From positions 1-47,831 of the forward strand of contig CAMJUL010000025.1 in the NCBI GenBank assembly GCA_946408995.1: DNA of 47,831 nucleotides, in the 5' to 3' direction. The notes under the pieces are model-generated. The model had not been told where the DNA came from. It ran no database searches and saw only the letters and a program-made list of their open reading frames with translations. The DNA comes from an uncultured Clostridia bacterium (lineage in GTDB: Bacteria > Bacillota > Clostridia > Christensenellales > Aristaeellaceae). Below, piece after piece: positions 16,993 to 25,866 of this stretch. The stretch's first letter is position 1. Every line of letters starts with the position of its first letter. The position numbers and the translations under genes are program-made.

Positions 16993-17964
16993 TCATTCCT
17001 CTTCCAACAGGGCCCTCAGCCCGGCGGGAAGGGGCGAAAACGCTTCCACTTTCCTGCCGCTGAGGGGATGGATCAGCTTTACCGCGTCGGAATGAAGCGC
17101 GAACCGGCCCGCAAGCTGCGGATGCTCCCTGCCGTACAGGTAATCCCCGGTCACCGGACAGCCGATGGCCTTCAGGTGTACACGGATCTGATGCGTCCTG
17201 CCTGTATACAGCCGCAGCGCGACCAGCGCGCGCCCGCCGCCGGTTTCCAGGACCCGGTAGGCCGTTTGGGCCCGCTGCCCGTCCGGCAGGACGGCCCGCC
17301 GGACCCCCTGGGGCGTTTCTTTGCCAATGGGCAGGTCAATGACCCCCTCCCTTTCCGCAGGGATCCCGTCCGTCACCGCAAGATAGGTGCGCACAAAGCT
17401 GTCCGAGTGCAGGGTTTTCTGCAGATTCCCCTGGCTGACCGCGTTCTTGGCGATCACCATCGCCCCGCTGGTTCCCTTGTCCAGCCGGTTCACCGGACGG
17501 TAGACGAACGTATCCCGTTCCCCAAAGTAATGGAACACCCTCGCCTCCAGGCTGTCCCCCTGCTGCCTGGCAGAAGCGATGGAGGGAAGCGGGGCCGGCT
17601 TGTCTACAATCAGAAGATCCTCGTCCTCATACAGCACGTTCACGCTGCCCTCAGACGGCCTTAGCCGGTCCCAGACCGGTTTGGTATCCCTGAGCACCGC
17701 CTCCACCCGGTCCCCCGCCCGCACGGGAACGTCGGTATGGGTCTCCCGGCCGTTCAGCAGGAGTCCCCCGCTGAACTTCAGCCTCGACAGCATGCTGCGG
17801 CTGACCCGCAGCCGGTTTTTTACCACCGTCCCAAATAAAGCGCCATCGTCCTCCGGGCCCGCCGTGACGGACAGGATCCGCCCGTCGTCCTCCGGACAAA
17901 GGGAGGCCCCGGGCCGCTTCCCCCTCTCTTCCGGGGTCCCGTTTTTCCTTTCCTTTTCCGTCAT
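16993..17964 (-). CDS. RluA-family 23S rRNA/tRNA pseudouridine synthase
   Basis: Isomerises specific uridines to pseudouridine. The 323-residue protein has an N-terminal S4-like RNA-binding segment (about 43-88) and a catalytic domain with RPVNRLDKGTSG, where Asp162 is the nucleophile. In most relatives the motif is HRLD; here Asn replaces His. LYTGRTHQIRVHLKAIG and GDYLYG follow as expected for RluA/RluD. The first 40 residues are charged and variable. Met at 17964 is chosen over an upstream frame because AAAGGGGG and a promoter lie just before it. The target base cannot be read from the sequence. Confidence 0.93.
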   Translation of the reverse strand: MTEKERKNGTPEERGKRPGASLCPEDDGRILSVTAGPEDDGALFGTVVKNRLRVSRSMLSRLKFSGGLLLNGRETHTDVPVRAGDRVEAVLRDTKPVWDRLRPSEGSVNVLYEDEDLLIVDKPAPLPSIASARQQGDSLEARVFHYFGERDTFVYRPVNRLDKGTSGAMVIAKNAVSQGNLQKTLHSDSFVRTYLAVTDGIPAEREGVIDLPIGKETPQGVRRAVLPDGQRAQTAYRVLETGGGRALVALRLYTGRTHQIRVHLKAIGCPVTGDYLYGREHPQLAGRFALHSDAVKLIHPLSGRKVEAFSPLPAGLRALLEEE

Positions 17965-17994
17965 GTCCGCGTCCCCCTTTCCCGTTCGGCTTCC

Positions 17995-18023
17995 ATTATA
18001 CGTTTTTTCGTCTCCAACGCCAA
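17995..18023 (-). promoter_or_regulatory. Promoter of the pseudouridine synthase gene
   Basis: On the minus strand, TTGGCG (18023-18018), a 17-base spacer and a perfect TATAAT (18000-17995) lie 30 bases before the chosen start. Confidence 0.75.
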
Positions 18024-18082
18024 GGGAGAAACGGGCCGGCCTGCTTTTGGAGAATTTGTTTTGTTCGATTTGGTAAAAAAGA

Positions 18083-18111
18083 TTGACAATGTACGAATTG
18101 GCAATTAAAAT
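18083..18111 (+). promoter_or_regulatory. Promoter of the AraC-mrnC-thyX-rlmB-sigH unit
   Basis: A perfect TTGACA (18083-18088) is 17 bases from TAAAAT (18106-18111), 33 bases ahead of the first gene. No other clear promoter is seen before the genes that follow. Confidence 0.85.
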
Positions 18112-18144
18112 AGTCCTGCTCAAATAAATGCGGAGGAATCAGTT

Positions 18145-19020
18145 ATGTCAGAGTCCATTCTGTTTCAGATCAATGAAAGCCCCGATGATTTTCCCGCCGT
18201 ATTGGTGGAAGGCGTACACATTCCGGATCCGCTTGCCGAAAGAAGCGCCATTTATATTTCCGCTTCCGGCTCCGCCATGCTCCAATGCTCCGTTCAGCAC
18301 CTGGTCACCCTTGAAAAATGGACCTGGTTCGCCGTGGAAAGCGGTTCCCTGCTGCTCAGGCATGGGGATCTGACCCTGACGCTGAACGGGGGCGACTGCT
18401 GCATGATCCCCCCCGCCACCGAGGGCGTCCGGCTGGAGATCGCCCAGGAAGCCCGGGTCATGTGGATCATGGTGGGCGGCGCGCTTTCCGAAGCGTATAT
18501 GATCCGTCTTGGAGCGGTCCCCCAGAAGATCATGAAGCAGGGCGCTCTTCCCACCCAGCTGACCCTTGCCAAGCATATCGTACAGGCTACCGTCCGCCTG
18601 CAGGACGTGGTGGAGTCTTCCTCCGCCCAGCTCCAGCAGCTGCTCTGGGCCATGCTGGCCACCCACAACGGTCAGCCCGTGGCCATGGACGCGGTGCTCA
18701 GCCATGAGATCGCCAAGGTGGTGGATGCCATGCGCAAAAACCAGTACAGGGACAATTTCTCCCTTGCGGACATGGCCGCCCTTTCCCGCATGCCGGTGGA
18801 GACCTTCCGGAAACGCTTCGTCTCCGAAGTGGGCATGCCTCCCCAAAGCTATCAGCTGTTCTGCAAAATGGAGCGGGCCAAGGTGCTGCTCAAGCAGGGG
18901 TATACGGTCCGTCAGAGCGGCATCGAGGTCGGCATGAGCGACCCGTATCATTTTTCCAAGGCCTTTAAGAACATCGTGGGAATGAGCCCCTCTTCCTACT
19001 CCAAAACGGCCACAAAATGA
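18145..19020 (+). CDS. AraC-family transcriptional regulator
   Basis: A 291-residue protein. The N-terminal 130 residues have the short-strand pattern of a cupin-like sensor (GSLLLRHGDLTLTLNGGDCCMIPP). The last 100 residues carry the double helix-turn-helix of AraC proteins: NFSLADMAALSRMPVETFRKRF and the signature GIEVGMSDPYHFSKAFKNIVGMSPSSY. The ATG is preceded by GGAGG. Its final codons overlap the start of mrnC (ATGA), so it is translationally coupled to the RNA-processing genes downstream, an unusual leader for that set. The ligand and target promoters are unknown. Confidence 0.93.
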   Translation: MSESILFQINESPDDFPAVLVEGVHIPDPLAERSAIYISASGSAMLQCSVQHLVTLEKWTWFAVESGSLLLRHGDLTLTLNGGDCCMIPPATEGVRLEIAQEARVMWIMVGGALSEAYMIRLGAVPQKIMKQGALPTQLTLAKHIVQATVRLQDVVESSSAQLQQLLWAMLATHNGQPVAMDAVLSHEIAKVVDAMRKNQYRDNFSLADMAALSRMPVETFRKRFVSEVGMPPQSYQLFCKMERAKVLLKQGYTVRQSGIEVGMSDPYHFSKAFKNIVGMSPSSYSKTATK

Positions 19021-19421
19021 GACTTCCCCTTCTCCCGCCCCAATCCCCCGAGCGGGTCCGCCAGATGGCGCCGCTGGAATTGGCATTTGTGGGCGACAGT
19101 GTCCATATGCTTTTGACGCGCATCCTGCTTTGCGACAGGGACCGCCGTCCCAGCGACCTCCAGCGGCTTTCCAGCCTGGAGGTCAACGCCAACGCCCAGG
19201 CCGCCGCCCTTGGCAGGATCCTGCCCTCCCTGACGGCGGAGGAGCAGGACATCGTCCGCAGAGGGCGCAACGCCCATGCCCGCCACAGCGCTCCACGCTC
19301 CTCCACCCCCGATGCCTACTGCGCGGCCACCGCCCTGGAGGCGCTCTACGGATACCTGTTTTTGACCGGTCAGTCCGAGCGCCTTGAGCAGCTGGACCAG
19401 ATCGGCCGCGGAAAGGAATAA
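19017..19421 (+). CDS. mrnC: Mini-ribonuclease 3
   Basis: Mini-III trims both ends of 23S rRNA in Firmicutes. The 134-residue protein is a bare RNase III catalytic domain without a dsRNA-binding domain. ELAFVGDSV (21-29) holds the catalytic Asp27, and RRGRNAH with a downstream TPDAYCAATALEALYGYLFLTG provides the second acidic cluster. It starts inside the AraC stop codon and ends three bases before thyX. The Bacillus order cysS-mrnC-rlmB-yacP-sigH is recalled, but cysS is replaced by an AraC gene and thyX is inserted. Confidence 0.95.
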   Translation: MRLPLLPPQSPERVRQMAPLELAFVGDSVHMLLTRILLCDRDRRPSDLQRLSSLEVNANAQAAALGRILPSLTAEEQDIVRRGRNAHARHSAPRSSTPDAYCAATALEALYGYLFLTGQSERLEQLDQIGRGKE

Positions 19422-19424
19422 ACC

Positions 19425-20144
19425 ATGCCCGAAACCAGTCTGAAGGTGACCCTTCTCGCCCATTCCCCGGACATCGAAAAGCTCTGCGCCATGGCGGCCC
19501 GTACCTGCTACAGCGCAATGCATCTGGAGCAGCTTGAGGCCTGGGCGGAGGAGAAGGACCCCGCTTCCTTCCTCGCGAACGTGCTCTCCTCCGGACATCT
19601 TTCCGTTCTGGAGCATGCTTCCTTTACCTTTTTTGTGGAGGGCGTTTCAAGAAGCCTCCTTGCCCAGCTGACCAGGCACCGCATCGCCTCCTTCAGCGTC
19701 CAGAGCCAGCGGTATGTGTCCATGGAGGGCGGGTTTGACTATATCCTCCCGCCTGCCATCCGGGAACTCGGGGAGGAAGCCGCCGCGGAATACCGCCGTC
19801 AGATGGAGACCTGCGCCAGGTGGTACCGGGAATGGCAGGAGAAACTGGGCGGCGGGCCCAAAGCCAATGAGGACGCCCGGTTTGTGCTTCCCAACGCCTG
19901 CGAGACCCGCATCACCCTGACCATGAACTGCAGGGAGCTTTTGCACTTTTTCTCCCTGCGCACCTGCAGCCGCGCCCAGTGGGAAATCCGGGCGCTGGCC
20001 GAAAAGATGCTCTCCGAATGCAAAAAGGCCGCTCCCTCCCTGTTTGAGCATGCCGGCCCCGGCTGCGTGCGCGGCGCCTGCCCGGAGGGGAAGCGTTCCT
20101 GCGGAAAGGCCCAGGAGGTCCGTGCCCATATTGCGGCCCTGTAA
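19425..20144 (+). CDS. thyX: Flavin-dependent thymidylate synthase ThyX
   Basis: Makes dTMP from dUMP using methylene-tetrahydrofolate, NAD(P)H and FAD. The 239-residue chain has the ThyX signature as RHRIASFSVQSQR (84-96), the upstream HLSVLEHASFTF segment, and ETRITLTMNCRELLHFFSLR near the FAD/dUMP pocket. A Cys-rich tail (CVRGACPEGKRSCGK) ends the protein. The ATG has AAAGGA ahead of it. The gene sits between mrnC and rlmB. Thymidylate kinase is encoded in a fusion at 40727, so two consecutive dTTP steps lie in this window. Confidence 0.97.
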   Translation: MPETSLKVTLLAHSPDIEKLCAMAARTCYSAMHLEQLEAWAEEKDPASFLANVLSSGHLSVLEHASFTFFVEGVSRSLLAQLTRHRIASFSVQSQRYVSMEGGFDYILPPAIRELGEEAAAEYRRQMETCARWYREWQEKLGGGPKANEDARFVLPNACETRITLTMNCRELLHFFSLRTCSRAQWEIRALAEKMLSECKKAAPSLFEHAGPGCVRGACPEGKRSCGKAQEVRAHIAAL

Positions 20145-20213
20145 TGCACAAGGCTGCGCGTTTTAGTCCCTCAGCATCGTAGATGGTTTCCAAAACCCAG
20201 AAAGGATTGTTCC

Positions 20214-21335
20214 ATGGCTTACTACAACAGCTTTTCCAAACGCCCCCTGTCCAAAAAGGATCATCTGAAAAAAGACGCCGCCGAATGGAAGAAAGACGAA
20301 GGCAGCGATTACCGCGGCGCGACAGGCAAACGCTCCGCCCTCCGGGAAAAGCCCGACACGGGCAAGGGCGGCAGGCCCGGCGTGAATCATGATACGCGTT
20401 TTGCGAAGGGCCGTCCGCCCCGTCCCCAGGAGATGGAGCGGGGCAAACGGAAGCCCGCGGGCCTCTCCACCGACCCAAGGCCGGCCTCCCCCGCCCGGGA
20501 AAGCCAGCCGTCCCGCGACTTCTCCGCCCCGCGAGGGCCCAGGGTCCCCGCCGTCCGTCCTGCCTCCGCCCCCCAGGAACGCCGCTTTGCGCAGCCTGCA
20601 GTTCCCCCTGCCGAAATCGAAAACCTGATCACCGGCCGCAATCCCATCCGGGAGGCGCTCAAATCCGGACGGGACATCGAGAAGCTGCTGGTGGCCAAGG
20701 GGGACCTGAACGGGACCGCGCGGGAGATCGTGGCCATGGCCCGGGAGCAGCACATTCCCGTTCAGACCGTGGAGCGCAGCCGCCTGGATGAGATCTGCCG
20801 GGGACACCAGGGGATGCTGGCCTATGCCTCCGCCTATCGGTACTATGAGGTGGAGGACATGCTCGCCGATGCCGAAAGCCGCGGCGAAAAGCCGTTTCTT
20901 GTCATTCTTGACGGCGTCACCGACCCAATGAATCTTGGGGCCATCATCCGTACCGCCGCCTGCGCCGGCGCCCACGGGGTCATCGTTCCCCAACGGCGCG
21001 CCGTCGGCCTGACCCCTTCCGCCGTCAAAGCCTCGGCGGGCGCCGTTGAGAAGATCAAAGTGGCCCGGGTAACCAATCTTTCCAGGACCCTGGAGGCCCT
21101 TAAAGAGCGTGGAGTCTGGATGTACGCCGCGGACATGAACGGCACGGATTACAGGAAGACCGATTTTTCCGGCGCAGTGGGGCTGGTCATCGGCTCCGAG
21201 GGCGAAGGGGTTTCCCGCCTGACGTTGGAAAACTGCGATTATCGCGTCAGCCTTCCCATGACAGGGGCCGTGGACAGCCTGAACGCTTCTGTGGCCGCCG
21301 GGATCCTCATGTACGCCGTCATGGCCGCCCGCTGA
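20214..21335 (+). CDS. rlmB: RlmB-type 23S rRNA ribose methyltransferase
   Basis: A SpoU/TrmH-family 2'-O-methyltransferase, expected to modify the 23S rRNA Gm2251 position. The C-terminal 235 residues contain the substrate-binding segment (NLITGRNPIREALKSG) and the three SPOUT motifs: DPMNLGAIIRTAACAGAHG, VIGSEGEGVS and SLPMTGAVDSLNASVAAG. The first 135 residues are a low-complexity, Arg/Lys/Pro-rich extension that most RlmB proteins lack. It could bind rRNA, by inference. AAAGGA precedes the ATG. It follows thyX and precedes sigH. Confidence 0.95.
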   Translation: MAYYNSFSKRPLSKKDHLKKDAAEWKKDEGSDYRGATGKRSALREKPDTGKGGRPGVNHDTRFAKGRPPRPQEMERGKRKPAGLSTDPRPASPARESQPSRDFSAPRGPRVPAVRPASAPQERRFAQPAVPPAEIENLITGRNPIREALKSGRDIEKLLVAKGDLNGTAREIVAMAREQHIPVQTVERSRLDEICRGHQGMLAYASAYRYYEVEDMLADAESRGEKPFLVILDGVTDPMNLGAIIRTAACAGAHGVIVPQRRAVGLTPSAVKASAGAVEKIKVARVTNLSRTLEALKERGVWMYAADMNGTDYRKTDFSGAVGLVIGSEGEGVSRLTLENCDYRVSLPMTGAVDSLNASVAAGILMYAVMAAR

Positions 21336-21394
21336 AGGATCTCTCCCCAGTCCATCGCCCGGATTGAAAATATCCTTTTTCAAAAGGAGCCATC

Positions 21395-22039
21395 ATGCCG
21401 GATCAATTCAACAAAGCGGACAGCGAATTTGCCCCCTACCTGGAGCTTACGGACGAGCAGGTGGTTCGGGCAGCCCAGGATGGAGACGGCCAGGCGCTCG
21501 TCTACATCCTGGACGAATACAAAAACTTTGTCAAAAGCAAAGCGAGAAGCTATTTTCTCATCGGTGCGGATCACGAGGATATCGTTCAGGAGGGCATGAT
21601 CGGCCTGTACAAAGCGATCCGGGATTTTCGGCCGGACAAGCAGGCCTCCTTCAAGGCCTTTGCCGAATTGTGCATCAAGCGCCAGATCATCACGGCCATC
21701 AAGACCGCTACCCGCCAGAAGCATTTCCCCCTGAACAGCTATGTGTCCCTGAACCGGCCCCTGTTCGACGAGGAAAGCGACCGTACCCTGCTGGACGTGC
21801 TGGAAGGCCGCGTCACCAACCCGGAGGATCTGTATATCTCCCAGGAAGACCTCAAGGGCATTCAGAGCCAGTTGGACCTTCTGCTTTCCGAATTGGAAAC
21901 GCAGGTATTGGAACAGTTTTTGGACGGAAAGAGCTATCAGGAGATCGCCTCAAACCTCCACCGCCAGGTGAAATCCATTGACAACGCCCTGCAGCGGGTC
22001 AAGCGGAAGCTGACCAAATACCTGGAGGAGAACCATTAA
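21395..22039 (+). CDS. sigH: RNA polymerase sigma-H factor
   Basis: A 214-residue sigma-70-family factor close to Bacillus SigH, which drives transition-phase and early sporulation genes. Region 2 is visible as HEDIVQEGMIGLYKAIRDFRPDK with SFKAFAELCIKRQIITAIK. Region 4 is the C-terminal LETQVLEQFLDGKSYQEIAS helix-turn-helix. AAAAGGAG precedes the ATG. Its location after mrnC and rlmB matches the conserved Firmicutes neighbourhood and supports the SigH call over other alternative sigmas. Confidence 0.95.
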   Translation: MPDQFNKADSEFAPYLELTDEQVVRAAQDGDGQALVYILDEYKNFVKSKARSYFLIGADHEDIVQEGMIGLYKAIRDFRPDKQASFKAFAELCIKRQIITAIKTATRQKHFPLNSYVSLNRPLFDEESDRTLLDVLEGRVTNPEDLYISQEDLKGIQSQLDLLLSELETQVLEQFLDGKSYQEIASNLHRQVKSIDNALQRVKRKLTKYLEENH

Positions 22040-22108
22040 CCGCGCGCCTTTGGAGCCGCGCCGGTCCATCCGGCGGGCCCTGCCGCCGGTTCGTTTCGGA
22101 GTCACGCC

Positions 22109-23128
22109 ATGCGCAAACTGCTGACCATCGTCATTCCCTCCTACAACTCCGCCCCCTATCTGGAGCGCAGTGTCCTCTCTGTTGTCCCCTGTGGGGACGA
22201 ACTGGACGTCCTGATCGTCGACGACGGCTCCACCGACCAAACCCCCGAAATCGCGGACCGTCTCGCCCGGCAGTTTCCCGACAGGGTCCGGGTCCATCAC
22301 CAGGAGAACGGCGGGCACGGGGAGGGCCTCAACCAGGGCATTCGGCTGGGACAAGGACTGTATCTGAAGACCCTGGACTCGGATGACCGCCTGGACCCTT
22401 CCGCCCTGAAAAAGCTTCTGGACCTTCTGCGTGCCTGCGAAAAGTCCGGGGACCTGCCGGATCTCATCGTCAACGACTACGTTTACGACCGTCCGGAAAA
22501 AGAAGCCTGCTTTTCCGTCAGCTATCATTGCCAGCTGAAGGAAAACGCCTCCCTGACCTGGGACACCGTACGGTCCTTCCCGCTGTGGAAGCAGTTCATG
22601 ATCCATTCCCTGACCTACCGTCTTGACCTGCTGCGGGAAATGAAGCTGGTCCTGCCAAAGCACACCTTCTACGAGGACAACCTGTACATTTACCAGCCCC
22701 TTCCCTACGTCCAAAAGATCCGCTATCTCCACGAGCCTCTGTACGGCTATTTTATCGGGCGGGAAGATCAGAGCGTCAACGACCAGGTCATCCTCCGCAG
22801 GCTCCCCCAGGTAACCGAAATCGCCTGCCGGATGATCACCTCCTATCCCCTCTCCTTTCTGAAAACCCTCCCCGTCAAGCTGAGAAGATACATGCTGAGC
22901 AACCTTGCCGGCCAGCTGTTCACCACCTCCAGCCTGCAGTACATGAGCGGGGAGGAAGGTCTGAAGCAAAATCGGCGCATGTGGGAACGCATCCGTTCCT
23001 TTGACCCTGCCCTCTGCGCGGCCCTGCGGCGGCATCCCCTGGGCCGTTTCACCGTCCTTCCAGGCAAAGCGGGCCGCGGCCTCCTTGTGGCCGCCTACCG
23101 GTTTGGCAGAAGAATGATCCGCTTCTGA
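22109..23128 (+). CDS. Family 2 glycosyltransferase
   Basis: A 339-residue GT-A glycosyltransferase. LTIVIPSYNSAPYLERSV opens the nucleotide-sugar domain, VLIVDDGSTDQTPEI carries the first Asp pair, and KTLDSDDRLDP supplies the metal-binding DxD. GEGLNQGIRLGQG lies between them. No membrane anchor is evident. The acceptor sugar cannot be read, so a role in cell-surface polysaccharide is only likely. It is the last gene of the sigH unit and ends in a bidirectional terminator. Confidence 0.9.
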   Translation: MRKLLTIVIPSYNSAPYLERSVLSVVPCGDELDVLIVDDGSTDQTPEIADRLARQFPDRVRVHHQENGGHGEGLNQGIRLGQGLYLKTLDSDDRLDPSALKKLLDLLRACEKSGDLPDLIVNDYVYDRPEKEACFSVSYHCQLKENASLTWDTVRSFPLWKQFMIHSLTYRLDLLREMKLVLPKHTFYEDNLYIYQPLPYVQKIRYLHEPLYGYFIGREDQSVNDQVILRRLPQVTEIACRMITSYPLSFLKTLPVKLRRYMLSNLAGQLFTTSSLQYMSGEEGLKQNRRMWERIRSFDPALCAALRRHPLGRFTVLPGKAGRGLLVAAYRFGRRMIRF

Positions 23129-23150
23129 CGCCCATCCCCACCCGTGATAA

Positions 23151-23185
23151 AGGACCGGCCCCGTCTGTTCGACAGGGCCGGTCCT
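23151..23185. terminator. Bidirectional terminator between the glycosyltransferase and glgP genes
   Basis: An 11-bp stem AGGACCGGCCC/GGGCCGGTCCT lies between two converging genes. T runs are short on both sides, so efficiency is uncertain. Confidence 0.7.
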
Positions 23186-23216
23186 TCGTGTATATTCCCG
23201 CGAGGGGGAACGTCTC

Positions 23217-25640
23217 TCACAGGTGCCAGATCTTTTCGTTGTACTCCCGGATGGTCCGGTCGCTGGAGAAAACACCGGACATGGCCGTATTGGTCACGGC
23301 CATTCTGAGCCATTTCTGCTTGTCCTGGTAGTCGGTGTCCACCCTGCGCTGGGCCATGGAATAGCTCCCGAAATCCTTCAGCACGAAATAGGGATCCGAG
23401 AAGAGCAGGTTGTGGTAAATGTCCTGCAGCATGGCGGGATTTTCCGGGGTCAGCGTCCCGTCGATGATGGCCGTCAGCGCTCGGCGCAGTTCAGCGTTGG
23501 TTTCGTAGATGTGCATGGGGGAATAGCTTCCCTCCTGCTTCAGGTCCCTCACCGTATTGGACCGCATGCCGAAGATGTAGATGTTATCGGACCCGACCTG
23601 GTCATAGATCTCGATATTGGCCCCGTCCATGGTGCCCATGGTGACCGCGCCGTTCATCATGAATTTCATGTTCCCGGTGCCGCTGGCCTCATAGCCCGCC
23701 GTGGAAAGCTGCTCGCTCAGGTCGGCGGCAGGCATCAGGACCTCGGCGCTGGAGACGTCATAATTCTCCAGGAAGACCAGTTTCAGGTATTTCCGCGCCC
23801 GTTCGTCGCGATCGATCATCTTGCCGATGGACAGCAGCATCCGGATGATCTGCTTGGCAAGATAGTAGGCCGGGGAGGCCTTCGCGCCGAAGATAAAGGT
23901 TCTGGGCGTCATGGTAAAGGACGGGTCTTCCTTGATGCGCTGATAAAGCACCATGATATGCATGGCGTTGAGCAGCTGCCGCTTGTATTCATGGAGCCGC
24001 TTGGCCTGCACGTCAAACATGGTCTCCGGATCCACATCGATCCCCTGGCGCTTTTTCAGGAATTCCGCAAAGCGGATCTTGTTCTGCTGCTTGACCTGCC
24101 CGAAACGCTCCCGGAAGGAGGCGTCGTCCCGGTAAGGCAGAAGCTCGTTCAGCTTTTCCGGCTCCTTGATCCAGGCGTCGCCGATGGTTTCCCGGATCAG
24201 CCTGGTGAGGCCGGGGTTGGCTGCCATCAGCCACCTGCGGTGGGTAATGCCGTTGGTAATGGCGGTAAATTTGTCCGGATCCAGCCGGCAGAAGTCCTTA
24301 AAGGTCGTCTCCCGCAGGATCTCGCCGTGCAGCTGGCTGACCCCGTTGACCGAATAGCTCATGTCCACGCACAAATTGGCCATGTGCACCATGTCGTAGG
24401 AGGTAACCGCCATTTTGGCGATGCGGGGATCATAACCGTTGTGATAATCGTCCGCCAGACGGATGCAGAGCCTGCGGTTAATCTCCTGCAGGATCATGTA
24501 GATCCGGGGCAGAAGCTTCTGCATCATTTTTTCGGGCCATTTTTCCAGCGCCTCGGGCATGATGGTGTGGTTGGTATAGGCCACCGTCCTGCGTACGATG
24601 CGCTCGGCCTCGTCCCAGCCCAGTCCCTCTTCGTCCATCAGAAGCCGCATCAGCTCCGGAATGGCCAGGCCGGGATGGGTGTCGTTGATGTGGATGGTGA
24701 TCTTCTCCGGCAACTTGTCGAACGACCGGCCGAAGCGGCGTTTGAAGTCCTTCAGGATGTACTGAAGGGTGGCGCTTGTAAAGAAGTAGTGCTGCTTGAG
24801 CCGGAGCTCCTTGCCTTCGTAATGGTTGTCCTCCGGATAAAGCACCTTGCTGATGACCGCCGCCAGCTCCTGCTCCTTCATGGCCTTGACATAATCGCCG
24901 CTGTTGAAGGAATCAAAATCCAGGGCCTTGGGGGACCGCGCGCGCCACATTCTCAGGCTGTTGACAGTCTCGCAGTCATATCCCGCCACAGGCACGTCAT
25001 AGGGAATGGCCTCGACGGTCTGGAAATCCTGAACATAGAATTTCAGCCGTCCCTGGTCCTCATAGGAATGGACCTTTCCACCGAAATGGACCTCACAGGT
25101 GTCCTCCGGGCAGGGGACCTCCCATACGTTGCCGTTGTCCAGCCAGTTGTCGGGAACCTCCACCTGCTGCCCGTCGATCAGCTTCTGCCGGAACAGGCCG
25201 TACTCATAACGGATGGTGCAGCCCATGGCCGGCAGGGAGAGGGAAGCCAGGGAATCCATAAAGCAGGCCGCCAGCCGTCCCAGACCGCCGTTGCCCAGGC
25301 CGGGCTCCGGCTCCTCGCCCAAAAGGCTCCTCAGGTCGATGTTCAGTTCCTTCAGGGCCTGTTTGTAGGTTTCCTCGCTGGTCATATTCAGCATGTTGCA
25401 GTAAAGCGACCGCCCCGTCAGAAACTCCACGGAAAGATAATAAAGCCGCTTGCCCTGATAATTTTTGTCCTTTTCCTTATAGGCCACCCAGCGCTGCATG
25501 ATCTGGTCGCGCACGGTCGAGGCCACCGCATTGTAAATCTGCTGCGGCGTAGCGTCCTCCAGGGTCTTCCCGTTATACCTTTGAAGCTTGCCGATGATGG
25601 CGTCCTTGATGGATTCCTTGTCAAATCTGGTTGTAGGCAT
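23217..25640 (-). CDS. glgP: Glycogen/maltodextrin phosphorylase
   Basis: Releases glucose-1-phosphate from alpha-1,4-glucans. The 807-residue chain is full length for the GT35 family. Landmarks are LGNGGLGRLAACFMDSLA, NDTHPGLAIPELMRLLMDEE, KRLHEYKRQLLNA and the pyridoxal-phosphate site EASGTGNMKFMMNGAVTMGT, whose Lys binds the cofactor. Met at 25640 is used because AGGAGGG lies directly ahead, while the longer frame crosses the promoter. No other glycogen genes are adjacent. Confidence 0.97.
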   Translation of the reverse strand: MPTTRFDKESIKDAIIGKLQRYNGKTLEDATPQQIYNAVASTVRDQIMQRWVAYKEKDKNYQGKRLYYLSVEFLTGRSLYCNMLNMTSEETYKQALKELNIDLRSLLGEEPEPGLGNGGLGRLAACFMDSLASLSLPAMGCTIRYEYGLFRQKLIDGQQVEVPDNWLDNGNVWEVPCPEDTCEVHFGGKVHSYEDQGRLKFYVQDFQTVEAIPYDVPVAGYDCETVNSLRMWRARSPKALDFDSFNSGDYVKAMKEQELAAVISKVLYPEDNHYEGKELRLKQHYFFTSATLQYILKDFKRRFGRSFDKLPEKITIHINDTHPGLAIPELMRLLMDEEGLGWDEAERIVRRTVAYTNHTIMPEALEKWPEKMMQKLLPRIYMILQEINRRLCIRLADDYHNGYDPRIAKMAVTSYDMVHMANLCVDMSYSVNGVSQLHGEILRETTFKDFCRLDPDKFTAITNGITHRRWLMAANPGLTRLIRETIGDAWIKEPEKLNELLPYRDDASFRERFGQVKQQNKIRFAEFLKKRQGIDVDPETMFDVQAKRLHEYKRQLLNAMHIMVLYQRIKEDPSFTMTPRTFIFGAKASPAYYLAKQIIRMLLSIGKMIDRDERARKYLKLVFLENYDVSSAEVLMPAADLSEQLSTAGYEASGTGNMKFMMNGAVTMGTMDGANIEIYDQVGSDNIYIFGMRSNTVRDLKQEGSYSPMHIYETNAELRRALTAIIDGTLTPENPAMLQDIYHNLLFSDPYFVLKDFGSYSMAQRRVDTDYQDKQKWLRMAVTNTAMSGVFSSDRTIREYNEKIWHL

Positions 25641-25713
25641 GGTCCCTCCTGAATCAGACGGCCACGGGTGCCGCCAAATAAGCACACACAATGGGTCAAC
25701 AGCAATCTTAGTG

Positions 25714-25742
25714 ATTATACCCGAAAATGCACCGTTTGCCAA
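25714..25742 (-). promoter_or_regulatory. Promoter of glgP
   Basis: On the minus strand, TTGGCA (25742-25737), a 17-base spacer and a perfect TATAAT (25719-25714). Confidence 0.8.
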
Positions 25743-25786
25743 TACGTGGCCTTCAAAAAGATTTGCTTTGGATCCGCCGCTTTCCC

Positions 25787-25841
25787 AAATAAAAGAGCGC
25801 CGGCCGGAGCGTCTCCCCCCAAGGAGCGCGCCCCGGCCGGC
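25787..25841 (-). terminator. Terminator of the ABC uptake operon
   Basis: The 9-bp arms GCCGGCCGG (25799-25807) and CCGGCCGGC (25833-25841) enclose a long loop. On the minus strand GCTC and the T-rich TTTTATTT follow. It lies 26 bases after the ATPase stop. Confidence 0.7.
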
Positions 25842-25866
25842 CGTCTCATCCAGCCAAGCCCCTTTC

